Origin: Oreohelix idahoensis | Lineage: Eukaryota > Mollusca > Gastropoda > Stylommatophora > Oreohelicidae | Direction: 5' to 3' | DNA length: 64,000 nt | NCBI GenBank assembly: GCA_024509875.1 | Contig: JAMPIV010009915.1 | Location: 1 to 64,000, forward strand | Shown here: positions 20,928-33,277 of the stretch, in pieces | How the letters are laid out: each line of letters opens with the position of its first letter | Position numbering within the stretch: position 1 is the stretch's first letter | The notes under the pieces: model-generated | What the model saw: only the letters and a program-made list of their open reading frames with translations | Told to the model about the DNA's origin: nothing | Databases searched by the model: none | Made by a program: the position numbers and the translations under genes

Positions 20928-21791
20928 TTAATGTGAATGCGCGAGTAGTGCAATGTCATCTGCATATTCCAGGTCTTCCAGTGTAGAAAACGTTGTCCAT
21001 CTAATTCCTCTTGGACTGCCCTCTGTTGTCTGGCGCATCACCCAATCTATGGCTGTCATAAATAATGTTGTTGATAAGGGGCATCCCTGTCGTACTCCTG
21101 TTTTCACTTCGAAAGTTACATTACTCAATCCAACACTGCACGTAAAGTTAGAATAGAGGCTTTTTATGATGGAAACAATGCGGCTGGGAATTCCATAAGC
21201 CCTCAGAATTTTCCATAGGCTGTCCCTGTGTATGCAGTCAAAAGCCTTTTCAAAATCAACAAAGTTAATGTACAGCTGTCTCTGCCATTCTGAGCACTGC
21301 TCTATAATGTTCCTGATGGTAAATATATGATCTGTACATCTTCTGTTCTTTCTAAAGCCCGCTTGTTCTTTCCTCAGTTTATGGTCAACTGCTTTTGAAA
21401 TTCTCTGGATGATTATCCTGCCTAGTATTTTGCTGGGAACTGAGAGGAGATTAATTCCTCTCCAGTTGTTGCAGTCTGCAAGATCGGCCTTCTTCGGCAA
21501 TTTGACAATTATTCCTTTACTCCACTCTGTTGGTGTTGTCTCAGTTTCCCAGACTTGTGCAAATAGTGGTTCTAATAATTCTGCTGCTAGTTCAGGGTCT
21601 GCCTTGAATAACTCAGCATTTAGATTGTCGTGACCAGGCGCTTTTCCATTTTTTAACCCATTGATTGCTGTGATGATTTCTTCTATTCTTGGAATGTCTG
21701 TATTTATGTCTAAGTCACTTTCAGCCTCAGGAACATTCAGCTGAGTCTCTGGTGGTTCTTTATTCAGGTTTCTCTTAAGTGCTCTGCCCAT
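20928..21791 (-). pseudogene. RTE LINE reverse transcriptase domain
   Basis: 287 codons on the minus strand. RT motifs are clear: INGLKNGKAPGHDNL, WRGINLLSVPSKILGR, EQAGFRKNRRCTDHIF, FVDFEKAFDCIHR, GVRQGCPLSTTLF and the active-site box EYADDIALLAH. The start codon given by the frame is not real; a 1-bp shift near 21780 separates it from the endonuclease frame. It ends at an in-frame TAA (20928-20930) just after the YADD box, with the same frame continuing beyond. Confidence 0.9.
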
Positions 21792-22015
21792 CTTGTTTCC
21801 TGCCCGTGTGCTGTGGTGATGAGATTTCCTTGCTTGTCTCTTACTAACGTTATGTTGTTTGCACCTCGTTTTCTACTGATAGTTTTAGTTATTTTATAAA
21901 CTGTGCTTTGTTCATTTCTCAGTGCTGCCTCTTCTGCCTGTCTTGCAAGGTCATCCAGAAATGTCCTTTTGTTAGCACGGGTTTGACGTTTTACTTCCTT
22001 GTCCAGCTGACTGTA

Positions 22016-23209
22016 CTATTCACTATATATTTCCTTTAACCTGGGAGACTTAGCTTCTGTTTTCTTTCTTTTCATTTCCTTTCTCTTCGCTATGGTGTTT
22101 AGCGTTTCTGGTGTTATCCAGTCTTGGTTCTTTCTTTCCTGGAATCCCAAGCATGACTTGCTGTTTTCCTTGTATATTGTTGAGATGGTGTTGAATTTCT
22201 GGTCGACATCATCGGTTTCTGTTCTTTCCTGGCTTTTGGTAATCTGATATCGTCTCTTTACGTCGACCACGAACGCTTTTCTGGTGAGGGGGTCCTTGAG
22301 TTTGGTAATGTTATATCTTTTCTGTTTGACTGCAACTAGTCCAGCAGCTCTGAGTTTCACCTTCAGTCTTGCTACTACTAGGTGATGATCACTTCCCACA
22401 TCTACGCCTCTTCTAACTTTCACGTCTTGTAGTGCATGTCTCCATCTGCCATTGATCATTATGTGATCTATCTGGTTTCTGTCTCGTCTGTTTGGTGATT
22501 CCCATGTTAACTTGTGCACTTCTTTGTGTGGAAAAAGTGTTCCTCCAATGACCAGGTTGTTAATACTGCAGAAGCTTATTAATTTGTCCCCATTCTCATT
22601 TACTGTTCCACTGCCGCATTTCCCCATTACTCTTTCGTTATAATTATTGTGTATTCCAACTTTCGCATTTAGCTCTCCCATTACTATAATAAGATCGCAG
22701 CTGGATACAGTTTCCATTTCCTTTTGTACCTGTTGATAGAACTCGTCCTTGATCTCTTCATCGCTGTCGTTTGTTGGTGCATAGCATTGTATAATTGTGG
22801 TGTTGGTGAATCTCCCTCTCAGTCTTGCTCTTATCAGTCTGTTGCTAATGGGTTTCCATTTCAGTAAAGACCTTTCCATTCTTTTCTTCAGGATAATGGC
22901 TACACCTTCATTGTGCTGACCATCCTCTCTACCAGAATAAAGTACTGTTTCCCCTGTAGCTGTTTTTATTCTCCCCATCCCTGTCCATCTGCTCTCGCTT
23001 ATTCCCAGGATATGTAATTTGTAATTCCTCATCTCTGCTGTAATTTGTCTCAGCTTTCCTGCCTCATTCATAGTTCTGACGTTCCAAAAACCAATTTTGG
23101 TTTCGTGTTTTGCGGTCAGGGCATCCGTTTTCATGCCAGTGGCTTCCTTTCGGCTTTCATCATTGTCAGTCATACGAGCCTGAGACTCCGGATGTCCGTC
23201 CCGCATCAA
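22016..23209 (-). pseudogene. RTE LINE endonuclease domain and linker
   Basis: 397 codons read on the minus strand. Exonuclease-endonuclease-phosphatase motifs are visible in order: KIGFWNVRTM, ILGISESRWTG, IQCYAPTND, the GDFNA-type motif as MGELNAKVG, RDRNQIDHIM and VGSDHHLVVARL. The Asp of the GDFNA motif is Glu here, which may weaken catalysis. This domain nicks target DNA to prime reverse transcription. The frame stops at 22016 but the same frame continues beyond it as recognisable linker sequence, so this is a nonsense change, not the protein end. Such ORFs are often misannotated as host craniofacial development protein 2-like genes. Confidence 0.88.
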
Positions 23210-23460
23210 AGTTTTTTCATTTATTTCCGTTTCCGTAACATGTGCGATTTTTTACATAGACAGGGGTGTCGGCCCTGTGCTAAAACCCCCAACCTGGAGG
23301 ACAAGGGAACCATCTTTTGTCTGACAGCTAACCACGCAGACCAGTCCAGCTTGGTTGAACCTACCAGGAGTAAAACCCCCACTGGCATAGCTCTGGGGAT
23401 TTTCAGGGTACACCCAGAAACAATAAAACAAGAGAGCAGATGGAAGATCGTCTAGGCCGG

Positions 23461-24539
23461 CAATATTCAGAAATGGACAGTAAAGACCTTTAAGCTCCAG
23501 ACATGTGTGGAAGCAATTAATAAAACGTTTGAAAGAAAACGGAGACCCAAAGATCTAGGTTACGGGACACAGGAAGAAAGAAGAGAAAGATTTATATCGC
23601 TCTTTATGTAACATAATGCAACGACCGCAGCTTTGACTTTTGCAGGAAGCATGCACCAAAGCATTCATATGTTCTTGCAGCGATGTATCTTTTTTTTTTT
23701 TTTTTTTTTTTAGCAATTTGTTATTTCGTGATTAGGTTTCCAGTCCCGTGTCCAATATCATGTTATCGCCTCTTACGACATGCATGAGCGAGAAGGAATC
23801 TTATTCTTTCCTTATCTCTTTGTAGACGCCCGGGTGACAACACGGAGAAAGAAGAGGTACAAATTGGAGATTACCACGAACACAAGAGGGAGAAATATTC
23901 TTGACGTTCATTGTTGTAAAGCCTAGGTGTTCCGACCTTTATTTCCACTCGAAAAGAGCCAGTTAAATAGACAACTATAACAAGTGATAACGTCTCGAAC
24001 ACACATAATAACTAGTAATTATACTTCAGTTATCAGAATTAACGAAGGTTTATAGTTACACTCTAAGGGGGGCGGGATTGGGTTTAGCAATTTATCGAAA
24101 ATCCACACATGGGCAACTTTAACAGAAATGCAGGAGGCAATTTTAACAAAGAGAAGACAAATTATTCCTGCGTCGACACACTGAGACAACCATCGCGAAG
24201 ACGCCGAGCCTAGCCACTGAAATTCTGACACTGCACCTCCTATAAATATACATCGCATGTTGCCCCTCAGATCACAGCCCCCGCTCATATACACCACAAA
24301 ACTCAGCGTTTTTTGTGGACTTAGAAAAATTCCTGGTGTAAATTCTGTAACGTTTATTGTCACGATTTCCATTGCCCAGCGGTTGTTCCACACTGCCATC
24401 CTGAAGCTAATATTCTAATGTCCCTTCAAAAAGTTTCAATTATCATGACTTGTTTTTGATGCAGCCACAAAATCTTGCGCCCTTTCAACAGCCATGACCC
24501 TTGTTAAGATCCTCGGGGCAGATCCATAACCATTTGAAC
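23461..24539. other. No gene seen; a retroposon tail with poly(A) on the minus strand near 23692-23830
   Basis: A run of about 20 T at 23692-23712 reads as a poly(A) tail on the minus strand, behind a GTCGTAAGAGGCGATAAC-type 3' end (about 23765-23785) of a kind I recall from invertebrate retroposons. I cannot place its 5' end. The minus ORF at 24019-24399 has no recognisable feature and I do not call it. Confidence 0.35.
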
Positions 24540-25990
24540 GAAAATCTGGATTCCTAATGGCACGGTCAGTTCATTTATGACCTGAAGCGTTTGAAGAAGA
24601 ATGAAGCACTATATCCGGCCGTCTCCGCGATTTCCTGATACTCTCTGGATTATGCCCCTCGTCCCCAGGTAACCGCCATCTGTTCCCAGTCGTTTGCAAA
24701 TCAAGAAGTAGATGGTAAACCTACCTTTACCTTTGGGGGTGTCTGACTTTCCTGCCCATCAGAAAGTATGTATTTGCGGTGCTCGGCCTGGGTTTGCTGT
24801 TCGCCTTCATCCTTGCTAGATCAATTTGCAGCAATTCATTTACACTTTGTTATGGCGCCAGGTGTATCGCCCTTGCCCTAATGACACCTTAAAAGTGTCC
24901 TGCCTCCCCTGGCACAGGGGGCACTGCTCATCATCCGACTTTCCCCATTTCACAAGGTTGGTGGCCGACGGCAGCAGGTCATACATTGATCTAACCACGC
25001 AGCTGAGCCTAAGAGGTGCCATATGCCATATATCATTCCATGTCAAGGACCTCTGCAGGGCTCCTTCCCATGTAGTCCATTGGCCTTGTTGGTCCTGCTG
25101 CACTGCTGTTTGCAACCTCTTATCATTCTCAGCCTCTCGTATCTCATGAACAACATGTCTCTGCGCTCCCTGCTTGATGCCTTGGACCACCAGCGGATGT
25201 CTCCAACCAAATCCCCGTCTATTCGTCTGTGTATCCGATTACCTCCCCCTGTATTTTAAAAAGCATCAACAGCTTCTTTCAAACTTATCGGCAGTGTGCT
25301 GAATGGACTTAACCACGTCATTTCGCGTAGCATCATTGCAACAACTTTGTACTCTTCAACACTGACTTGAAAGGAAAGAAGTTCTTTTTGCAGATACATC
25401 TGACAGAGTAGTTGAACTTGTTGCTCTTATTCGACTGTCCTTGGCTTATTCATATAAAGCTCAGTGGCCACAGCAATTTCGGGTATCAACATGAACTGGA
25501 GGCACCACAATTTGAACTTTCCCAAGATCTGTTTTGGTCTATGATCTGTAGACCCTCCTGTCTGCCATTTCTATTGTCTGTTGCACTGCCTTTCGAGTTT
25601 TTAATGAGGCATCGTCACCCTGCCAAGACTGTTTAACATGGTTCCTCAATGACAGTCTTTTTTTTGGTGCGAATATGTCTTCTGCTATCTTGCATTCCTG
25701 CCTGAAATTCCGACTTCTTTGATTGAAGTTCTGCACCAGCTGGTAGTTTCCATCCGGGCCTAATGTTCATCTGATGTCAGAATTGTTGTGATCTGAGCGT
25801 GGCATGTGACACATTCCCCCAAGCTTTGGGACCTATAGCCATTCCTTCTGGCATAGCCATCACGAATAGTATCGGAGAGATGGTACACCCCCTTCAAGGC
25901 CGAATACCACTTCGTTGTGGTACTCTCTGGTGAAAATCTGACAGCAAACCCTGCGAAATACAGCTTCAGCATTGCTGTGCAATCTCTTGT
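24540..25990 (-). pseudogene. Decayed LINE with C-terminal zinc finger and nuclease-like motif
   Basis: Minus-strand fragments in several frames follow the order of one non-LTR retroelement family. About 25972-25840 reads LKLYFAGFAVRFSP and TTTKWYSALKG (RT palm region). 25190-24840 reads QQGQWTTWEGAL, IWHMAPLRLSCVVRSMYD, a finger CPLCQGR and GQGRYTWRHNKV. About 24640-24550 reads RRPDIVLHSSS and then, after a +1 shift, NELTVPLG, which resembles the PD...ELTVPW pattern of a restriction-like endonuclease. R2/Hero-type elements have this RT, finger, nuclease order, but I recall the family only loosely and cannot name it. The copy is heavily broken. Confidence 0.5.
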
Positions 25991-26340
25991 GGAACATGAT
26001 TACATTTCTCCATTCCTAATGTAAAACATCACATAAGAGTTTGTCACTGCTCAGAGTACTGAAGTGTTGTTAAGAATACATAACCATTTATTATCCTAAG
26101 CTTGCCATTTCAACTCAATCTGTTTTTTGCAATTCCTTACTTCCCTTACCATAAAACCCCGTGTGGAAATAGAGTAATTTCCACTTTATTTTTCATTGTT
26201 TTCATTATAATATAACATCCGCTGGGTCAATGCCAATCAAAACGTGACGTATTAAAAAGCACCAAAAAAGATATCGGCATGCCAAGTTTCAGCTATCTAC
26301 AAACAGTAGAACGTAGAGATTTAGAGTGTTCTTGTTGTTA

Positions 26341-26371
<31 letters not shown>

Positions 26372-27229
26372 ACTATGGCGGCTGCTGAGCGTTTTGCTCT
26401 CTTGCAGCCAATTCCAAGTTGAAGAGTTCTTGGTATTATCTACACTGTAGATCTAGGCTTTTCCTGTGGCTTATCTCCCATTCCGAAACGTGCTGAGTTG
26501 AAGTCATGAGTTACAGTTTATCCAGCTTGACTTGCATTTAAAGTATAATCCCATCTGTTCCAAAGCTACGAGGAAGAAGAAGTGTGTGGCATACTGTGCC
26601 TTCCCCGCCATCAAGGGGGCTCTCCAAATATGCAGAGCTAAAATATTGTGCTCTGGTTCTGGGTTCTCCCAGGGAATCGTCATGTCCTACACAGAGCCAT
26701 CTCATCAGCTTCCCCTGCCTACCACGGGGTCCATAGTGAGATCCTCCTGCATGCAGGCAACCAGGTAAAAGCCAGAGTTACGTCTGGGGCTCAAGTTACT
26801 CCTCCAAGCTTAGTGTGCAATGCTGGGTTCTCAACATGTTTCACCACAAGGGGAATCCCTGGAAGTGTGTGGATGATTTCAAGAGTTAATGAGAGTGTAA
26901 TTAGCCTTACAGTCAGAGGTTCACATCCAGATCTATAAACTAAAGAATGGGGGTAGCTGGTGGTCATTATAAGGATGACCACAGATATGAATCCATGCTT
27001 AATTTAGTGTCAAAGATATGAAACATCGAAACAACGGGTTTGTCAAGTTAATAAAAAGTGCTTAAAAAGGGACGTTTGTTGGTTTGATGATATACAAACA
27101 TTTGACAGCTGCCTACTCAATGATATGTATGTAATTAATAAAGAATAGTTTTTTTCATATTAATCAATATTTAAAGATAGTCCCATCATAGATACAGAGC
27201 AAGGGGTGTAAATTGTGAGTGATTTCACC
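25991..27229. other. No recognisable gene
   Basis: Apart from the (GTT)n run, I see short ORFs at 26532-26938 on both strands with no family features and no codon pattern to support them. The stretch 26560-26930 is less AT-rich than its surroundings and may be another repeat. Confidence 0.4.
26330..26370. repeat. (GTT)n microsatellite
   Basis: About 13 copies of GTT with one interruption near 26338. Confidence 0.95.
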
Positions 27230-27234
27230 TGTAC

Positions 27235-27435
27235 AAGGCCTCAGTTTTATGATGTCGTGTGGCTAGTTTGCTTACTCGCTGTCCTTGGCATCCCCAGTTC
27301 ACAAGCGGTATCGTATATCTATTTTTACAGCTGAGTAGACTGGAGCGTGTCGATACCACGAATCAAACCCGGTACCTTTGCCGAGAGAGACCACTGCTCT
27401 AACCGCTCTGTCAATCGGGCGCTCGCATACATCGG
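27235..27435 (-). mobile_element. tRNA-derived SINE (minus strand)
   Basis: Read on the minus strand it opens GAGCGCCCGATTGACAGAGC with an A-box-like GCGGTTAGAGCAGTGG. About 30 bp later comes a B-box-like GGGTTTGATTCG. This is the Pol III promoter pair of a tRNA head. A body of about 130 bp follows toward 27235. The tRNA part is too degenerate to fold as a real tRNA, so I call a SINE rather than a tRNA gene. Confidence 0.55.
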
Positions 27436-30400
27436 AATTACTATAAAGTATCAGTCAGCAGGCGTAGGACAAGAATAATAATAATTGTCAAGAGTTGCCT
27501 CCCCATTGCTCTGCAGTGATGGTCCAGCAATGGCCAAAACCTAGAGTATCTAATGTGGGTCTTCACAGGTATCTACCTTCGCACAAGATTACTCTTGGCA
27601 GCGATGCAAATAGAAGGATGATGATGCTTCTAACTTGAGGGAGTATTCGCAAGATATTCAGAAATCAAGAACAATGCTGAATGTGTATAACACCGTTAAC
27701 TTATTATCTGCCCGACAACCTTTGTAAAGTGATATATTGTGTGATTTAGCTCGTTTTAGCCCCCAACTGATTTAATTCAGTGAAATCCTGATTTAGTAGC
27801 TTTCTTTTAAGTGTATTTAAGGTGACTGAGACATACGGGTGCAGTACACTCAAAAGGATTAAATCAACTATAAATTTGTATATATACAAATAACAAATTT
27901 AATAATCAATTATTTTTAACAGTGTAAAATGGATAATTTGGTTTTTTTTTTAAAGTAATCATCTCAGGGTTATGTTACGGCTATTGAGGGAATTGCCTGG
28001 AAGTTCATTTGGCAGCTTTTAAGTTTGTACTTACCTGCCAGTAAGTGTGTTGGTTTCCGCTCCAGCCGATGTTTGGTTCTTTGCAGCTTATGGACTGGTT
28101 CACTCACGTCACTGGTCAAGTCTGGAGGTTGTGACACGTTCCAAGAAATATCAGGGAGTAATCACGAAGCTGGTCCAGCATCTTCGAGACCCGACTGATG
28201 ATAGTGTCTAGCGTTGACAGCAGGCCACTTATACCAGACACTTTGTTCCAGAGATAGCACCCTCAGCTGGTACCACCGACTAGTATTATGAAAGAAGAGA
28301 AACAAATACCCTCCTGAGTATTGAGTTTCCTGACACACAATCATGTTGCCCCAACCTCCTTTTCATTCCACCATCTCATCTACCTCAGAACTTTACCCTC
28401 TCTGAGCATTAATGTTAATCCCAGTGAGCGGACAACATTCATTATATTTATATTGAGTATATTTACATTTGCACTGGTTGACAAGGTGAATAATATATAA
28501 GTACTCGTATGTACATAAGTTTTATCATCACCCACTCCTTGCTTCATATGGATCTTGGGACTGCCTCTGCTTTTGGTTCCTTATGAGAAACTCGCGTAAA
28601 GCAGTCACCAGCTCTTGAAGTGATGGTTATATGCTGATGTTGCTAGCTTCATATGACTTGGACATCCACTAGCAATTTTCATATGTTAATACATGCAAAA
28701 CATTGTATTTAAAAATGTACAACTCACCCCAAAATCTCTTGGGACTACTGACTCCTGGCTCATAGAAATAGTTAAGGCAACTTGTTTAAGATGCCACTTA
28801 CTTGCCGTCTGGGATATTACTTTACACTAGGCTCCCACTCTGACTTTTTGTTCAGATTCCTAGCATTCCCGCTTTCCGTGTTAATGTAGTTAGAGTTTGT
28901 CTGGGATATAAGTCCACAAGATGCTCAAGCAAGGTCTGATCCGATAAATGGAATCCTGGTCCTATTCCTTACTCTGGCTAGCTGGCTTTCTTCTTGACGA
29001 GATGAATTTCACAATGCTCTTAACCGGTGAATGTGTCCGATTTTATACAACTTTCGTCCCACGCACGTGGTTATTACTATCTGACCAGGCTCGAATCTTA
29101 AGTGTTGTTTATCTAGAATTGCCCAGTCAACTGTCTTCAATCAGGAGTGTTATGATGGGTTTTATACCAACAATTTCCTCATAGGAAAAGTCTGCGTTAT
29201 TTTTTCAAACTCATTTTCTATATAGGGAATTGTTATTTCCGTCGATTATCTTTCCCACTTACACTCATGACATCCTACATTATCACAAATAATGACTTCG
29301 TAACAATTCTGTCCGGAATCGATTAAAACTATTCCGTCTTCTTTAGGTGTGTCTTCTCATATGACCGGTGCTCCCTGTGCAAACACAAACACCGGGTATC
29401 ACTACATGAAAATGACTGGCGGCCAATCTGGTCTTACCTGTTGTAGTGGATTTTGATGGTATTGTATGGTGGTGTTATCACCTAGTGTGATGCGTGAGGT
29501 CAGCTGTGAAGGCTGCTGAGATAATTGTAACTGTGAATATACAGAAGGCCCTTTCGTGCTACCACTTTATGACCTCACACATATCTTTTTTTACTAATGA
29601 ATGTGGCTACGTTAAAATCTAGGGTACTGAATGCAATGTGTTGTATGGACATATACACACACCCACAGATATTAATTAAGTCTAATACTATCAATAAAAT
29701 TTATAACACAATGAACTAAATTCAGCTGGTTACTTTTAGAATAGAAAATCTTTTTTAAATTTATTTGTTCTGAACCAAGGTTTTATTTTGGCCAGAACTT
29801 ATGCAAAGATTTTGAAATTTATGAATGAATGGCATGAATAAATGGCATGTTAAATGAAAGATGTTTACATATGCAATCTTTAAGATTAATTATAGTATTA
29901 CTGTTCGTAATGTTAATTTTTCTGGGAAAACTATGAATGGATGTGCTGTTGGGGTGGCTTCATCCCTCCCTGTTTATGTCTACACAGCATTGTCCATTAA
30001 TGATAGAAGGAAATGGGATGCTTCAGTAGTAAATTCTCTTGGGTGCTAGTTTTATGAAGTTGGTGTAAGTTCAGCAGGCCAGCTAGCCTACTTAACTTTG
30101 CCAGATTTGTTCTGGTGCTGGAATATGATGGCCCCACCTCTCCGTGCTTGAGCAATACACAGATGTTCTGTCGAAATGTACCCTGCACGGGTCCTCACTT
30201 CAATTATTAATCAGCATTTGACACCACCTTAGTGTCAAGATCGAACTCACAGCTCAGATTATGAATAAAGAACACAGAAATGCTAGCAAAACTCAGCTGA
30301 GCTGCTGGCTATAGTATGGCGTCCCTGAACTTATTTCAATTTATTTCATTTGGAAATCACCACACTTGAAATTTACTGTGTCTATCACTGGACAACTATT

Positions 30401-31495
30401 GAGGAATGGCAAAAAAGCTCGTCTGAGCGCGGATAATATGATTGTCTGTGGCCAATCAATGTCTTGGTTTTTTTAAATTCAAATTTCCTACACTAAAGTC
30501 ATTTCAGTCATACTTCAGTCAAGTATGGATTTTTACCTGTTAGTCTGTCCGTCTCTACTTGCGTTTTCACAAAAACGTACTTGATTTTTGAACCAACCTT
30601 TCTCTCCCCTCCAAAATTTTGTCGATAAAAGTTATTTTTAGACACAGCTTCCACCAATATCCCTTCTCTTCCATGCTAAGTAGATTTGAACACCTGCGTC
30701 TCAAGGTCGCGATTTTTTGTGCAAATAGCGACACTTTTGATTCAATGCAGTCTTTCGCTGTTGTGTACAACACTTTCTTTTGTCATTATCTTCATTATTA
30801 TCTATCCGTCTGTAAAATTAAAAACATATTATTTCACTGCTCAGAATGGGCCATCCGGCCAGCTAATTTTTATATTCCTAACATTAATATTAAGAAAAAG
30901 TTACTTTTTAAATTTTGTAATATTTCAAGCATCTGCGTTTAGCCGCTGAATTCAAATCAAAGGCTTGGTATCGCAAAAGCGTCCAATAAATGACTGTGGC
31001 GTATCATATCCAAGGTCCCTTCTGTCGAATTCCTTACTTTATGTCAACTTGGGGGGGGGGGACGTGACTTTTCCTCCTTGCCCCACCAATTTGCGTCCAT
31101 TAACCTCGCTAGTTCAAGTACGCGTTCAGTCAGATTTTTGTCTTTTGATCCTCGTTCCGTTTTGCCTTCAAGTCTAACACCTGATGACCCGCGGCGCGGG
31201 CGATCATGTATTCGAGCAGCTTACGCATTGGTTTTTATCCTTACATTTTATCCTTTGGAGATATTTTTACGTTGTATCACTCGTTAATTTTATGACACCT
31301 GTATCAACTCTTAGCGAGGATGGGCGGGCAAACAAACATGATTAATTATTACAGGAAGAAGTGTAAACAATGACTCGAAAATGCCAAATATTGTCCAAAG
31401 TAGGAAAATAGAACATGAAGAGCACAAATTGAAATACGGGATGGAACCAGAAATTAAAAGTTTCAAGGTCATTCTGAGACAATAAAAAGGTAAAA
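27436..31495. other. No recognisable gene, about 4 kb
   Basis: AT-rich DNA with only short ORFs (60-107 codons) without motifs. There is a G run at 31050-31059. No promoter, RNA gene or element end could be supported. Confidence 0.45.
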
Positions 31496-31496
31496 A

Positions 31497-31815
31497 TAAT
31501 AGCCTCTTCAGTCATAGCTGACTATGGGAATGCGCCTTTGAGGTGACAGCCCTAAGCTGTTTATTTTACTGGTGTTCCTTTCGACGTTTTCTCCTCTCTT
31601 CTGCTTGCTGTGAGAGCTTCTTTTCGCCCAATCTGAGGTAGCGCCTTAAGTAGCATCGCCTCTTGATGCGATCGGCAGCTTAAATCCTCTCAGGTTGCTG
31701 AATTTATGTCCAAAGCCTTCATGTCTCTCTTGCACACATCTTTGAATCTCAGCTGCGATGTTCTTTTGCCATCTGCCACTTGTCCGTAGAAGACATCTCT
31801 CGGACAAGAATACTT
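31497..31815 (-). pseudogene. LINE ORF C-terminal fragment (minus strand)
   Basis: The minus strand reads RDVFYGQVADGKRTSQLRFK, then DVCKRDMKALDINS and, further on, ALTASRREEKTSKGT. This is the pattern of the C-terminal tail of many LINE polyproteins (FYGEL..GQR..GAPRKRFKD...). The fragment is short and lies alone. The parent family is uncertain. Confidence 0.55.
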
Positions 31816-32045
31816 AGTGGGAATTAGTTGAGGACATGTGCTCCAATGGGAGCTAAAGGCTAATTAATGAATTAATCAGTAAACACATAAGCAATATAAC
31901 ATAAATGGATGTACGTGCACACTCGGAGCATTTTGATTACGCTAAATAGGAATGAGAAAGAGGAGAGATAGAGGGACAGGCTTCTTTATGTTTTTGCCTT
32001 CTTGTGGCGAGACACGTTCATTTTAACCTAGACTGCAGTCTACTG

Positions 32046-33269
32046 TAGGGTTCCCATAATGTTTTGTTCAAAAACCGGGACATTTCCAAATTTTTACCTA
32101 AAAAACCCGGGACATTTTGTAAAAAAACGGGACATGTTAAAAATTAAGGTAAAGCACAAATAAATCTATTATATATTATATGTTGCACTTAAAATAAGAT
32201 ACTGGTATAAAAATACACACATTAACTAACACAACTTCCACTTTAAAAAAGAATTCTAAATTACAAACATACTTAATTAGAAAAAATCGCACCTTTAAAA
32301 AATACACAATAGTCAAGTTTATATTTCAGATTCATCAGAATATTTATCAGATTTATGGGCCTGTTCAAGAAGTTTTTTTTTCTTCTGATATTTGGACATA
32401 GAACTCAGCACAAGAGAAATCCTTAAAATGGGTCTTTATAATGGTTAAAGCTTTCACTGGCTCAATTTTAAGTCTGTTTTTTTTTTCGTCTGTCCAAAGC
32501 GCATTTATTAATGAAAAAAACACGTTCAACAGCTGCATTGGATCCTGGCAGTGCCAAACAAAAACTAACTAGGCATTTCAGGTTCTCAGCATTTATATCC
32601 TGCTTTGTAAAATGAGCGAACATCTCACACCATTTTTCACTGACACTTTGATCCTTCAGTTCACTCCACACATCAAATTTGCTTTCACAATATTTTTTCA
32701 CACATGCAAACTCATCAAATAAGTCCTCTTCATTCACAGTAAAATTTGGTGACACTGTCTTCGTGAATATGTAGCTTTCTTGGATGTTCTTCCAAGTCAC
32801 AGACTCCTTTCCCTTCAAATTGATCCAATCCATAGACTGAAGAGGCGTAAGAAATGGTGTACACCACTCCTGAATATATTCAATGCAGGTGTCATAGAAA
32901 TCTACTGCATAGCTTTGAAACTATTCAACTGTTATGTGTCCTTCTTTTTCTAATTCTTGCAACGGATTTCTCACAGTAGTAGTAAGAAACTTTTCTGCCT
33001 TCCTGTAGTTAAATCATTTGGTAGATGCTCACTGAACACTGTTTTGGTCGACTTTCGAATTTTTGTTCGAGATTCAAACCGAGGGTCCACTGTAACCGGA
33101 AATTGATAAAGTAACACTACTAAAACACGGAATAAAATCTGTTACCCAAAGATTTTTTTTTAGGAAGGACCCTTAAAAAGCGGGACATTTGGAATAAATT
33201 CGGGACACCGGGACATTTTATTTAAAAAACGGGACTGTCCCGGGAAAAACGGGACGAATGGGAACTCTA
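32046..33269 (-). mobile_element. Internally deleted hAT transposon
   Basis: It is bounded by an exact 8-bp duplication GTCTACTG (32038-32045 and 33270-33277), typical of hAT. The termini are TAGGGTTCCCATAATG on the left and, inverted, TAGAGTTCCCATTCGT on the right. Both ends are rich in GGGACA/CGGGAC subterminal repeats. At 1,224 bp it is too short for a full transposase, but a transposase C-terminus survives at 32468-32833. It is therefore non-autonomous. Confidence 0.93.
32468..32833 (-). pseudogene. hAT transposase C-terminal dimerisation domain remnant
   Basis: 121 codons on the minus strand. The part VSFCLALPGSNAAVERVFF matches the hATC dimerisation motif (LPGSNAAVERVFS). The upstream residues (EKWCEMFAHFTKQDINAENL) fit the helical region before it. 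A frame break soon after RRKKKQT ends the frame. No RNase-H-like catalytic core remains. Confidence 0.85.
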
Positions 33270-33277
33270 GTCTACTG

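Larger units (their letters stand above)
20266..23460 (-). mobile_element. RTE-type LINE, main body (5' end to C-terminal region)
   Basis: On the minus strand the order is a 5' UTR (about 23460-23210), apurinic-type endonuclease, reverse transcriptase and C-terminal region, with the last 30 codons at 5828-5917 beyond the Gypsy insertion. Without the insertion the element would be about 3.3 kb, the usual RTE size. It carries in-frame stops at 22016, 20928 and 20343 and a frameshift near 21780, so it is inactive. Which of these came before the Gypsy insertion is not known. Confidence 0.85.

Noticed and set aside
22016..23209. Host gene resembling craniofacial development protein 2
   Set aside because: The motifs are those of an RTE endonuclease followed by RT in the next segment; the host-gene name is a common misannotation.
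24019..24399. 126-codon minus-strand ORF
   Set aside because: No motif, and its neighbours are decayed LINE in other frames; most likely chance.
27360..27430. A genuine tRNA gene
   Set aside because: The B box is degenerate and the acceptor stem does not pair; it is better read as a SINE head.
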